Shown: one piece after another, positions 22,569-31,397 of the stretch
Layout: each line of letters opens with the position of its first letter
Numbering within the stretch: position 1 is the stretch's first letter
Origin: Closterium sp. NIES-65
Taxonomy: Eukaryota; Streptophyta; Zygnematophyceae; Desmidiales; Closteriaceae
Direction of reading: 5' to 3'
DNA: 64,000 nt
Assembly: GCA_948144175.1 (NCBI GenBank)
Contig: CANXME010002528.1
Location: 2,047,001-2,111,000, forward strand
Position numbers and translations under genes: made by a program
Notes under the pieces: model-generated
The model's database searches: none
What the model was told of the DNA's origin: nothing
The model's input: the letters and a program-made list of their open reading frames with translations, nothing else

Positions 22569-23132
22569 TAGGCATGAGGCCCAACCCGACCCGGGATTTT
22601 GCCGGAGTCGGGTCAAGGTTTTCATTGGCCTGGCCTGGGCGGGTCGGGTTTTGACTTGACTTTGACCCGCCCTGATATCGGTTAAGAAAAACAGGTAAAC
22701 AGGTCGGGTATTGACCCTAACCGATTTCAACGGTTGGAAACCCAGATCTCGATATCGAGGGACAATTCCCCCCTCCCCATTGTTTTGCAACCTAATCGAT
22801 TCCTACAGCCTAGGAACCCTAGGACGTAACTAATCAGGCATAGATATCCCCTTAGCTCACTATTATAAGCAATGGCCCCGTTCATACCTACGTTTAGGCA
22901 CCAATTTACGGGTTCCGGTTTTGCTTAGGGCGCTTTGCGCTCCAAAATCTGTAGTGCTCACACATAATCTGGGCGCCTAGGGAGGGCGGGTTTACTGTAC
23001 CCGACCTGACCCCGGTTCAGGCTAAACCCGACTCCCACAGGAAGGGTCGGGTCAAGGTCTTAAAAAAACTGGCCCGAGTCGACCCGATACCCTGGCCCAT
23101 TGCTTTCGGGTCGGGCCATTTTTTCATGCCTA
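22569..23132. mobile_element. hAT-like non-autonomous element (about 564 bp)
   Basis: Inverted ends TAGGCATGA at 22569 and TCATGCCTA at 23132, followed inward on both sides by GGCCC and ACCCGACCCG runs. The terminal GGGTCGGG-type repeats are typical of plant hAT MITEs. The interior has no open frame of interest. The flanking 8-mers (CCTCTTCG and CTCTCCTG) do not match, so the duplication has decayed or an end is misplaced. Confidence 0.55.
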
Positions 23133-23416
23133 CTCTCCTGCTCTTTTCTTTTTGTGTGCGTTGTCTTTCCCTGTTTTCCTCCATGCATTCATCTCCAACC
23201 GATTCTGACACGCCAGAGTGCCGTCCACGTCGAGCAATCTGCAGTGGGAAGGAGGGAGGAGGCTGAACTTTACCTGTAGTTATGGCCGTCGAGAGCGAGT
23301 CAAGTATGATGAGTGAGGCAGTGAATGGACTGTTTGGATTAGTGAGAGGGGAATTGGCAGCATTGAGGGGGGAGCTGGTAGTGGTCAGGGAGGAGGTGGC
23401 TCGACAGAAGGAGTGA

Positions 23417-24719
23417 GTGGCGATGCTAGATGAGAGAAATCGGGATTTGGAAAATGAGTTGAGGCGTGCACTGAGTTTTGTGGAAGAGAAGAGTTTGGCG
23501 ACTTCTGCTGTGGTGGAGGAGAAGGGGAGAGAGATGGAAACAGTTAAAGGGGATCTGATTCGAACCAACGCAGAGTTGGCAGTAGTTCATGGGAATCTGA
23601 CTGCAGTGACGGGTAAGGTGACAGCAATGAAAGGGGAGGTGAATGCACTGAAGTGGGAGGTAAATGCAGTGAAGGGGGAGGTGAGTGCAGTGAAGGGGGG
23701 TGTAAATGCAGTGAAAGGGAAGGTGAGTGGAGTGAAGGGAGAGGTTAATGCAATGAGGGGAGGGGTAAATGCAGTGAAGGGGGAGGTGAATGCAGTGAAG
23801 CGGGTGGTGAGTGCAGTGACGGGGGAGGTGAATGCGGTGAAGGGGGAGTTGGCTGAGCACAAGCAGTCAACTGCATTGCAGCTGGAAGAGGCTGAGAGAA
23901 AGCGAGTGGCGGAGATGAGGGAGATGAGAGCGCAGGTGGAGGAGAGGGAGAGGAAGCTGGCAGTAGTGAAGAAAGAGTTGGATGCACACAAGAATGCCCG
24001 CTTGAAGTTGGATGTTGACCTGCAGATCAGGCAGAGTGCAGGCGATCAGAAGACTGCATGGGAGGTGGGTGTTGGTGAACCAGTTCACAGGGCATGCATG
24101 GTTGAGAGGGCATGCATTGTGTGCTGTTGTCTCAATGATCATTCATTTTCTTGCCATTCATTCCCTCTTCATCCATCACCTCCAGCAACTCAAGTCACAA
24201 TCAGGAGAGAACGATTTGAGTCTATCGTGCCTCCAATGCGTCTCAGACGCCATGCTCGCCCACGTGTCCACAATGTCGCGTCTAACGAGATTGGACTTGG
24301 AATTCAGCGCAGGCTTCAGTGCAGAGGGCATCAAGCACCTCTACAGGCTGCCACGGCTGCAGATGCTGAGCCTCCAATACACAGAAATCTTGGACATTGC
24401 CCTCGAAGGGAATGGGTCCTTGACCAGTCTTAAGAAGCTTTTTCTCCATCAGTCCAAGGTGACCGACGCTGGCCTGCTGCACTTGACAGCTCTGCCCTCT
24501 CTCACAGTGCTGCAGCTTTCTGAATGCATGAGTGTGACAAATGCCGGCATGGTGACTGTGGGAAGGCTGACAGGGCTCGAGGCTCTTTGGTTGATCGGCA
24601 CGCCAGTCACGGATGATGGGCTGCGCCAACAGACTGCCCTGACCAAGCTGAGACTTCTCTTGCCGCCAGAAGGGGGTGAACTCGGGAAAGATGATGCATG
24701 CAGGCGGATAGGTTGGTAG
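23417..24719 (+). CDS. Coiled-coil and leucine-rich-repeat protein, two exons
   Basis: Exons 23417-24064 and 24186-24719 join in phase 0 across a GT-AG intron (donor GAG|GTGGGT, acceptor CTCCAG) to give 393 codons. Residues about 1-216 are a predicted coiled coil. They include about twelve tandem heptads of the type VNAVKGE, encoded by a 21-bp minisatellite. Exon 2 encodes about six LRRs of the plant/cysteine-containing type, such as LTRLDLEF, VTDAGLLHLTALPSLTVLQLSEC and VTNAGMVTVGRLTGLEALWL. An ATG at 23282 lies in the same frame and would add 44 codons, but a TGA at 23414-23416 separates them; that may be a nonsense mutation, a sequencing error or the real upstream boundary. The 3' end may also be truncated. 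The role is probably protein binding; no specific function can be named. Confidence 0.55.
23612..23851 (+). repeat. 21-bp minisatellite encoding heptads in the LRR gene
   Basis: Units such as GTGAATGCAGTGAAGGGGGAG repeat with substitutions about a dozen times. The 21-bp period keeps the frame and encodes V-N/S/T-A-V/M/L-K/R-G/W-E heptads with hydrophobic residues at positions 1 and 4, as in a coiled coil. Copy number is likely to vary between individuals. Confidence 0.8.
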
Positions 24720-25118
24720 GGTGGCAGGGAATGATGATGGAAAGGAGGTGAGGTGAGGGAGGAGTTGACTCTGACTGTCTAGGGGAGACTGAAGTGAGGC
24801 GTGGAGGCAAGTGGTGTGAAGAATGAGGGGAGGAGTGCTAGTGGAGGAGTGAGGCATGGATTGGTGGTTGTGCACAGCTAAACTTGCATACTGTAGAGCG
24901 TTGGGAAATGGTTGTTGGCATGAGCAGAGCTGTATAGGAATTGCTTGCCTGGCACTTCTTGTGATGGAGGGTGAAGCAGTCATCAACGGGGCGGATGGGA
25001 AAGGGGAAGGGGAGGTGGGAGGCAAGGCGGAGCAGGAGGGCAAGGGAAGGAGGGGTGGGGATTCTGGGGACAAGAGAGAGCAAGAGCGCAGTCGGGGAGG
25101 CGAGTATGGTGTGGGCGC
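24720..25118. other. Interval downstream of the LRR gene, nothing recognised
   Basis: Purine-rich plus strand. The open frame at 24856-25425 has no recognised domain and runs into the microsatellite that follows, so it is not called as a gene. Confidence 0.4.
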
Positions 25119-25412
25119 AGCAGTGGCAGCAGCAGTGGTGGCAGCAGCAGTGGTGGCAGCAGTGGTGGCAGCAGTGGTGGCAGCAGTGGCAGCAGCAGTG
25201 GCAGCAGCAGTGGCAGCAGCAGTGGCAGCAGCAGTGGCAGCAGCACTAGTGGCAGCAGTGGTGGCAGCAGTGGTGGCAGCAGTGGCAGCAGCAGTGGTGG
25301 CAGCAGTGGCAGCAGTAGTGGCAGCAGCAGTGGCAGCAGCAGTGGCGGCAGAAGTGGTAGGAGCAGTGGCAGCAGCACCAGCAGCGGCAGCAGTGGCAGC
25401 AGCAGCAGTGAT
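25119..25412 (+). repeat. Trinucleotide-based microsatellite (GCAGCAGTG / GTGGCAGCAGTG)
   Basis: About 290 bp of GCA/GTG-rich units with a 3-bp base period. It is open in all frames, giving poly-Ala/Val, poly-Gln/Trp or poly-Leu readings. These readings follow from the period and are not evidence for a gene. Confidence 0.85.
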
Positions 25413-25890
25413 GGGCGAGGGTTGAAATCATGGACGAGTAATGTCTTGCATAGCAGAATGAGGGGAGCTGCATAAGAAATGCCTAGCTGTTTGGGTGCAG
25501 TGTGTACAAATATCTTCACAGTGGAGAGGTTATGTTGTCTATGATGGAGCTTGTAAGATCTGCATGACCGTTCATCTGTCCGTCAGACAATGCTGAGATG
25601 GTGGATAGGGTTTAGGGCATGGAGAGGCAAGGCCTGGATGGCATGACAATCACGTGGTATCATGCGAACTGAGGCCCCTGTTGCTGCAACAACTGCTGGG
25701 GAGTTGGGTTTGCTGTGAGGATCTGTGCACACAGCAGGGGGGTGATGGTTGCAAAGAGTGATGATGGGGGGTAGGTGAATGACATTGAGGAGGGAGAGGC
25801 TTGTCGGTAAGGAGTGTGGATAGAGTGGAGGTGTGTGCAAGTTGGTGGCTGGGAGACGCTTTGCCTTGTACAGCCGTGGTTAAGCGAAGG
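25413..25890. other. Interval without recognised feature
   Basis: No long open frame and no repeat structure seen between the microsatellite and the hAT MITE. Confidence 0.4.
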
Positions 25891-25898
25891 ATTGAGAG

Positions 25899-26665
25899 CA
25901 GGCCCTCAGAAGTCAGACCCTTTTCTCTGATTTGGACTTTTTTCTCTGATATTTCAGATTTTTTTTCCTGTGTACTCTGATAAAGTCATACTTTTTGGGG
26001 CCTCAACTCTGTAATTTTCAGACTTTTTTTAAGGCAAACTCTGAGACTTCAGAGTTTTCTGAGAGTGTACTCTGATAATTCAGAGTAGAAACGCGTCCTT
26101 GACGGGTGATTCGGACTTCGGGTCACATCAGATTTGCACTGACACAGCAAATCCGAGTCTTACAGCACTAGATTTTCGCCCAATCATAGGAAAATCTCCC
26201 TGACACAACAGATCTGCGCTGTCAGAGTACAGCAATCTTCAACCAATCACAGCGAAATCGCCCTGACATTGCAGATTCGCCCTGACACACATATTCGCCC
26301 TGTCAGAGCATGTTTCGATAGCAGATGAATGAAACATTGAATATACTTCCGATGAAACATTGAATACATTGGTTTCAACATTGAATACACAGGCCCCGGA
26401 TCCACATGTAAGGATCGGATTTCTCGGAGGCAGGCATCCTGCTTCTCACGTACAGTTACGACTGTTTATGTGATATACGCTTCTGTACTGGTGTATAGCA
26501 TATATAAGCAAAAAAAAAGAATACATTGGTTTTGAATGATCAGACTTTTATTTTAAGACACTCTGAAAGTTCAGCCTTTTTTCTATACCAAGTCTGAGAT
26601 TTTCAGACTAAAACCATGTACTAGTCTGACGAATCAGACAGGCCAAAAACGAATCTGAAGGCCTG
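25899..26665. mobile_element. Non-autonomous hAT element (767 bp) with perfect 8-bp TSD
   Basis: Ends CAGGCCCTCAGA (25899) and TCTGAAGGCCTG (26665) are inverted repeats with one mismatch. Both are flanked by ATTGAGAG (25891-25898 and 26666-26673). An 8-bp duplication and CAGG-type ends are hallmarks of hAT transposons. The interior is AT-rich, has many short TCTGA / TCAGA motifs near both ends (likely transposase-binding subterminal repeats), and encodes nothing. Fragments with the same end sequence lie at 58273-58494 and 58801-58824. Confidence 0.85.
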
Positions 26666-26673
26666 ATTGAGAG

Positions 26674-26831
26674 GTTGGGCCTTGACCTCTGTTGAACGCG
26701 AGTGGGGTTCAACTAGTCTTGATGGCCCGACTTGGATGCAGGCTAGAACTTCCGCCACTGAAATCTTTTGTCAAGTTCAGGATGCTCAAGTCATGATTCA
26801 TCATCAGTATGATAAGCCCAATTCAGGCCAT
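26674..26831. other. Short unique spacer between the hAT MITE and Copia B2
   Basis: A 60-codon frame (26667-26849) spans this spacer but has no recognisable motif. The last five bases, GCCAT (26827-26831), are the left TSD of Copia B2. Confidence 0.6.
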
Positions 26832-27411
26832 TGTCGGAACATTATATAGCTTATACATTTGTGTAGGCTGTAGTGGGGTATCCCATGTTGGAAACAATAA
26901 GTCCTAAGTGCGCTTCTGTCGTATCAAACCCAAGGCACCAAGCGAAGCAGTCCCAAACGAAGCATCGAGTCAACCTCGGAGGTTAGGGTAACTGCCTGGA
27001 GGTTACGAGAAAGTCAAAGGTCGCTGACCTTTGACTCGACAATCACAGCGCGACAGTTAAGGACACACAACTGACTCGTTACAGAGCAGTTGCCCGAGTC
27101 GCACTGTATCGAACCGCAACAGCAATACAGTTATCTACCTATCTATTCGTATTCCCTGTACTCTTATATAAATCCTTGTATTTGCTTGTTTAATTTAATC
27201 TACTTTGCTCTCACACACCAGTGCAAGGTCGGTTCACAATCCTCATTAAAACGCTTCCGCTATTACAAGTTTCTACCCAAGAGTTCTCCTCTGCAAAGAT
27301 CCTAAGGGCTATTTCTCAGCCCAACATCCCATAGGGGGTACAACCCAATTAGGGTTAGTACTTGTACCCACTTCTTTCATAGTTCATTTCATTCTCGTTT
27401 CAGTTTTCTCA
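26832..27411 (+). repeat. 5' LTR of Copia B2, split by a solo LTR
   Basis: Segments 26832-26885 and 27332-27411 together give a 134-bp type-B LTR (TGTCGGAACATTATATAG ... CAGTTTTCTCA) matching the 3' LTR at 30490-30623. The interruption is flanked by TCCCA. Confidence 0.88.
26886..27326. mobile_element. Solo LTR (441 bp) of an unrelated retrotransposon
   Basis: Ends TGTTGG and CCAACA are inverted repeats with TG...CA termini, and TCCCA is duplicated at 26881-26885 and 27327-27331. No internal region or primer site is present, so it is best read as a solo LTR left by recombination, or a very short non-autonomous LTR element. A TATATAAA box at 27165-27172 fits an LTR promoter on the plus strand. 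Confidence 0.8.
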
Positions 27412-28017
27412 TGGTATTGAGCAGGTTCCCTCGTCGGAACTGTTCCTAGGGCCCACAAACTCGAAAAGTTTTTTTTTCCTGCCCGGAGCGCGCTCAACCC
27501 TAGCCCGAGTCGCGCTCCCCTTCCTCCACCCAGCGCGCCGACCTTTCACGGCCCGCGCGCCGCCCTTCCTGGCCCGCGCGCCACCCTTCCTGGCCTCGAC
27601 CTGCCGCCTTGCGGCCTCGCCGCCTACCCCGCGGCCTCGCCGCCTACCCCGCGGCCTCGCCGCCTACCCCGCGGCCCGCGCGCCACCCTCTCCTGGCCCA
27701 GATCCGCCGCCCTGCGGCCTCGGCGCCTACCCAGCGGCCCAGCCGCCTACCTGCGGTCCCACTGCCCTTACGTGCGGGCCCGCCTACTGCCTGCGGCCCC
27801 GCCCTTACCTGCGGCCCCGCCACCTACCGGCGGCCCCGCCCTTACCTGCGGCCACGCCGCCCTCAACTGCGGCCCCGTCGCCCTTACCTGCGGCTCCAAC
27901 GCCCTCACCTGCGGCCCCGCCGCCCTTACCTGCGGCCTCGCCGCCCTCACTTGCGGACCCGCCGCCCTTACCTGCGGCCCCGCCGCCCTCACTTGCGGCT
28001 CCGCCGCCTTTCCCTGC

Positions 28018-30281
28018 GGCCTCGACCGTACTTCGTTCCAATTCTGCAGCAAGTTCTTGGTCTTCCGCCTTCTACTGGTCCTCCTCCTCCCTTAGCGTGT
28101 CCACAGCCTGTCCCGTCACAGCTACAGTTACAGCCTGCCTCCCCACCGCCTGCTCCTTCTCCCTACACTGGTCCTACTGCAGGTCTTGCTGAGCGTCGTG
28201 AGCCTGCGTCTCGCCCTGCGTCGCCTGTCCGGGCTGCTTGCGCTAGTGGTCGTGGTTCGCGCCCGCGTCCTTCTCCTGTCCCTTGCACGCACCGGATGTC
28301 TCTGCGTCCGTCCACTACTCCTCTGCGTGCCCCTTTGCCTTCTCCTCCTGAGTCCTCTCTTCCTGCTCTAGCCGACCCAGAGTCGGACTCTCTTCGTGCT
28401 GCCAGTCCTAGTGTCACACGTCTCCTTGCTAATGTCGTCACTGACCCTTCCTTTGAGTCCACTGCTGCGTCTGCACTAGTTGCTGAGCTCGTCGACTTTG
28501 CTGTTCGCTGTCGCCTAGACTACGCTGCTAGTCTTGTCGCTGCGTCTGAGTCTGTCTGTCCTCCGTCCGTCGGGGGTGAGTGTGCCCTTGGCACGGACGT
28601 CCTAGAGGACACGCAGGAGGAGTTCCACTGTCTGGCTGCTGCTTCACCCCATCTCGTGTCTGTACTTCTTACCCCTGAGGGAGACCCGAATGCACTTGAC
28701 ATCCCGACTCCGCACTCTTACGCGGAGGCGATAGAGGGTCCCTACTCCTCTCGGTGGCAGGAAGCTATGGACACAGAGAGGGCTTCTTGGAAGTCCACAG
28801 GCACCTACGTTGACGAGGTTCCCCCGCCTGGGGCGAACATCGTCAGTGGCATGTGGATCTTCAGAGTGAAGCGCCCGCCGGGTTCTCCGCCTGTCTTCGA
28901 GGCATGGTACGTGGCTCGTGGCTTCAGTCAGCGGCAGGGAGTTGACTACTTTCAGACCTTCTCTCCCACCCCGAAGATGACCACTCTTCGGGTACTACTG
29001 CACGTTGCTGCTCACCGTGACTACGAGCTGCACTCTCTTGACTTCAGCACAGCGTTCTTGCAGGGCAGCCTGCACGAGGAGATCTGGCTGCTCCGCCCAC
29101 ATGACTTCACAAGGTCGTTCCCTCCTGGTACCCAGTGGAGTCTCCGGCGTCCAGTCTACGGTCTCCGCCAGGCGCCCCGTGAGTGGCATGACACACTGAG
29201 GACTACGCTTGCGGCTCTTGGGTTTGCTCCTTCTACTGCCGACCCGTCGCTGTTTCTGCGCATCGACACCTCTCTGCCGCTGTTCTACATCCTCGTGTAC
29301 GTCGACGACTTGGTCTTTGCCACAGCTGACACTGCTGGACTCGCCCACGTGAAGTCCGAGCTGCAGAAGAGACACACGTGCTCAGACCTGGATGAACTGC
29401 GCAGCTACCATGGCTTGCGGATCACCCGGAACAGAGCACGCCGCACCATTACCCTGACTCAGTCACACATGGTGCAGCAGGTCCTTCAGCGCTTCGGCTT
29501 CACGTACTCCTCGCCTCAGGCCACTCCTCTGCCTACTCGCCACTCATATTCAGCTCTGCCTTTGGATGAGTCCGTAGAGTCGAGTGGCCCGTATGCATAG
29601 CTTGTTGGCTGCCTCATGTACCTGATGACCTGCACACGACCTGACCTTGCATACCCTCTTAGCATTCTCGCACGCTATGTTGCTCCTGGGAGACACAGAC
29701 CGGAGCACATGGCTGCAGCGAAGAGGGTGTTGCGCTACTTGTGCAGTACGTCGGGCATGGGGCTAGTGCTTGGAGGGCGGAGTCCAGTTGTCCTCACTGG
29801 GCACGTAGACGCTTCTTGGGCTGACGACCAGGCTACGCAGCAGTCGTCACAGGGTTACACCTTCAGCCTTGGTTCCGGCTCTGTTTTGTGGCGGGCTACT
29901 CGCTCGTCTTCTGTTCTCGGCTCCAGTTGTGAGGCTGAGATCTACGCAGGGGCCATGGCTACACAGGAGCTACGTTGGCTCACCTACCTGCTGACTGACC
30001 TCGGAGAGCTGCCTCGTTCTCCTCCAGTTCTGTACGTAGACAACAAGGCCATGCTGGCCTTGTGTCGAGAGTAGAGACTGGAGCACAGAACAAAGCACAT
30101 TGCTCTTCGCTACTTCCTTGCTCGTGAGCTGCAGCAGCGTGGTCAGTTGCGGCTTGCGTACGTGGCCTCTGAGGCCAACACTGCTGATGTTTTCACCAAG
30201 GCACTTGCGCCTTGTGATCATCAGCGCTTTTGCACTCAGCTGGGTCTTGTGCCTGTCTTGCCTCACTTGCTCACCTCTTGA
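28018..30281 (+). pseudogene. Copia B2 reverse transcriptase and RNase H remnant
   Basis: RT-RNase H coding starts where the leader ends (RPYFVPILQQVLGLPPSTG). It is open through the RT block YVDDLVFA up to a TAG at 29598-29600 (GPYA*LVGC). It continues in other segments through CTRPDLAYPLSILARY and the RNase H motifs GHVDASWADD and SSCEAEIYA to a TAG near 30072, then on to the final TGA at 30279-30281. Two nonsense codons disable it. Gag, protease and integrase are absent, so it could move only with help. Confidence 0.88.
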
Positions 30282-30489
30282 CCTTGCTTGTACTGTTACA
30301 TATATATATACCTGCTCTTGCTTGTCTATCTTTATATATATGTACTCTTGCATGTGAACTGGCCTTGTGGCCTTTACCTTGTGCTCGGAATGTGTGGTGA
30401 CTTTGAGATCCACCCTGAGCTTGCTTTGCTTTGCTTTGCTTGACTAGTCTTATGACCCCTTGTTTTCCCCCACTTTGCCTATGGGGGTG

Positions 30490-30623
30490 TGTCGGAACAT
30501 TATATAGCTTATACATTTGTGTAGGCTGTAGTGGGGTATCCCATAGGGGGTACAACCCAATTAGGGTTAGTACTTGTACCCAACTCTTTCATAGTTCATT
30601 TCATTCTCGTTTCAGTTTTCTCA
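30490..30623 (+). repeat. 3' LTR of Copia B2 (134 bp)
   Basis: TGTCGGAACATTATATAG ... CAGTTTTCTCA, preceded by the polypurine tract CTATGGGGGTG (30479-30489) and followed by TSD GCCAT. Confidence 0.92.
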
Positions 30624-31061
30624 GCCATGGCATTTATTTATATGATAACATATCTTTACCGTAGTCTCCCGGACAAAACACCCCCCCGTAATTGTACACC
30701 CCCGGGTAGCTTGTGCGGGGTGGATGTTACGATAGACCTCGTTTCTACTACCGTAAGCCCCCGGATAGAAGCGCAGGCCTCGGATAAGCGCCGGCGCTTA
30801 TAAAAGGATGAGGGCGCTTATATCCGGTCCTCGATTATAAGCGCACCCCTAAAGGCTTACGGATTATAAGCGCCACCCTATGAAAAGGTTTTAATATTTT
30901 TACTGGAAACGCTGTAACGAAACACAATTTTTGCATCCCCACATTCAGAAATTCGAATCCCTTCACCCTCGCGCGACTCAATGCCTTCGCGTCCAGTCAG
31001 AATGACCTGTCATGGGGTCAATCTCACTCATTCTGACTGTGTGTGTTGGCATGGAATCAGC

Positions 31062-31192
31062 TGTTGAAAAGAGAACGAGAATGATTGAACTATGAAACAG
31101 TTGGGTACAAGTACTAACCCTAACTGGGTTGTACCCCTTATGGGCTACCCCACTACAGCCTACACAAATGTATAAGCTATAATGTTCTGACA
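31062..31192 (-). repeat. 3' LTR of Copia B3 (131 bp)
   Basis: Plus strand starts TGTTGAAAAGAGAACG and ends AATGTTCTGACA. Adjacent CACCCCCATAGG is the complement of the polypurine tract. Confidence 0.92.
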
Positions 31193-31397
31193 CACCCCCA
31201 TAGGCAAAGTGGGGGAGAACAAGGGGTCACAAGACCAGTCAAGCAAAGCAAAGCAAGCTCAGGGTGGATCACAAAGTCACCACACATTCCGAGCACAAGT
31301 TCAAGGCCACAAGGGTAGTTCACATGCAGGAGTACATATATATAAGGCTAGACAAGCAAGAGCAGGAGTATATATATATGTAACTGTACAAGCAAGG

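Larger units (their letters stand above)
26832..30623 (+). mobile_element. Copia B2, internally deleted LTR retrotransposon
   Basis: TSD GCCAT at 26827-26831 and 30624-30628. The 5' LTR is 26832-26885 plus 27332-27411 (134 bp once a solo LTR is removed) and the 3' LTR is 30490-30623 (134 bp). The initiator-Met-type primer site is TGGTATTGAGCAGG at 27412. The GC-rich leader (27480-28020) joins directly to the RT region (PRPYFVPILQQ...), so gag, protease, integrase and the linker are missing. The complete LTRs and TSD show that either a deleted RNA was reverse-transcribed or the deletion followed insertion. Confidence 0.92.

Noticed and set aside
22561-23140. 8-bp TSD for the TAGGCATGA element
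   Set aside because: CCTCTTCG and CTCTCCTG match only with a gap, so no duplication is claimed.
23017-23860. Minus-strand open frames opposite the LRR gene
   Set aside because: They mirror the 21-bp repeat and lack splice or domain support; the plus strand carries LRRs and a consistent intron.
24856-25425. 189-codon Ala/Val-rich open frame
   Set aside because: Most of it is translated microsatellite and the rest has no recognisable motif.
26667-26849. 60-codon open frame between the hAT MITE and Copia B2
   Set aside because: It spans a TSD and enters an LTR, with no recognisable domain.
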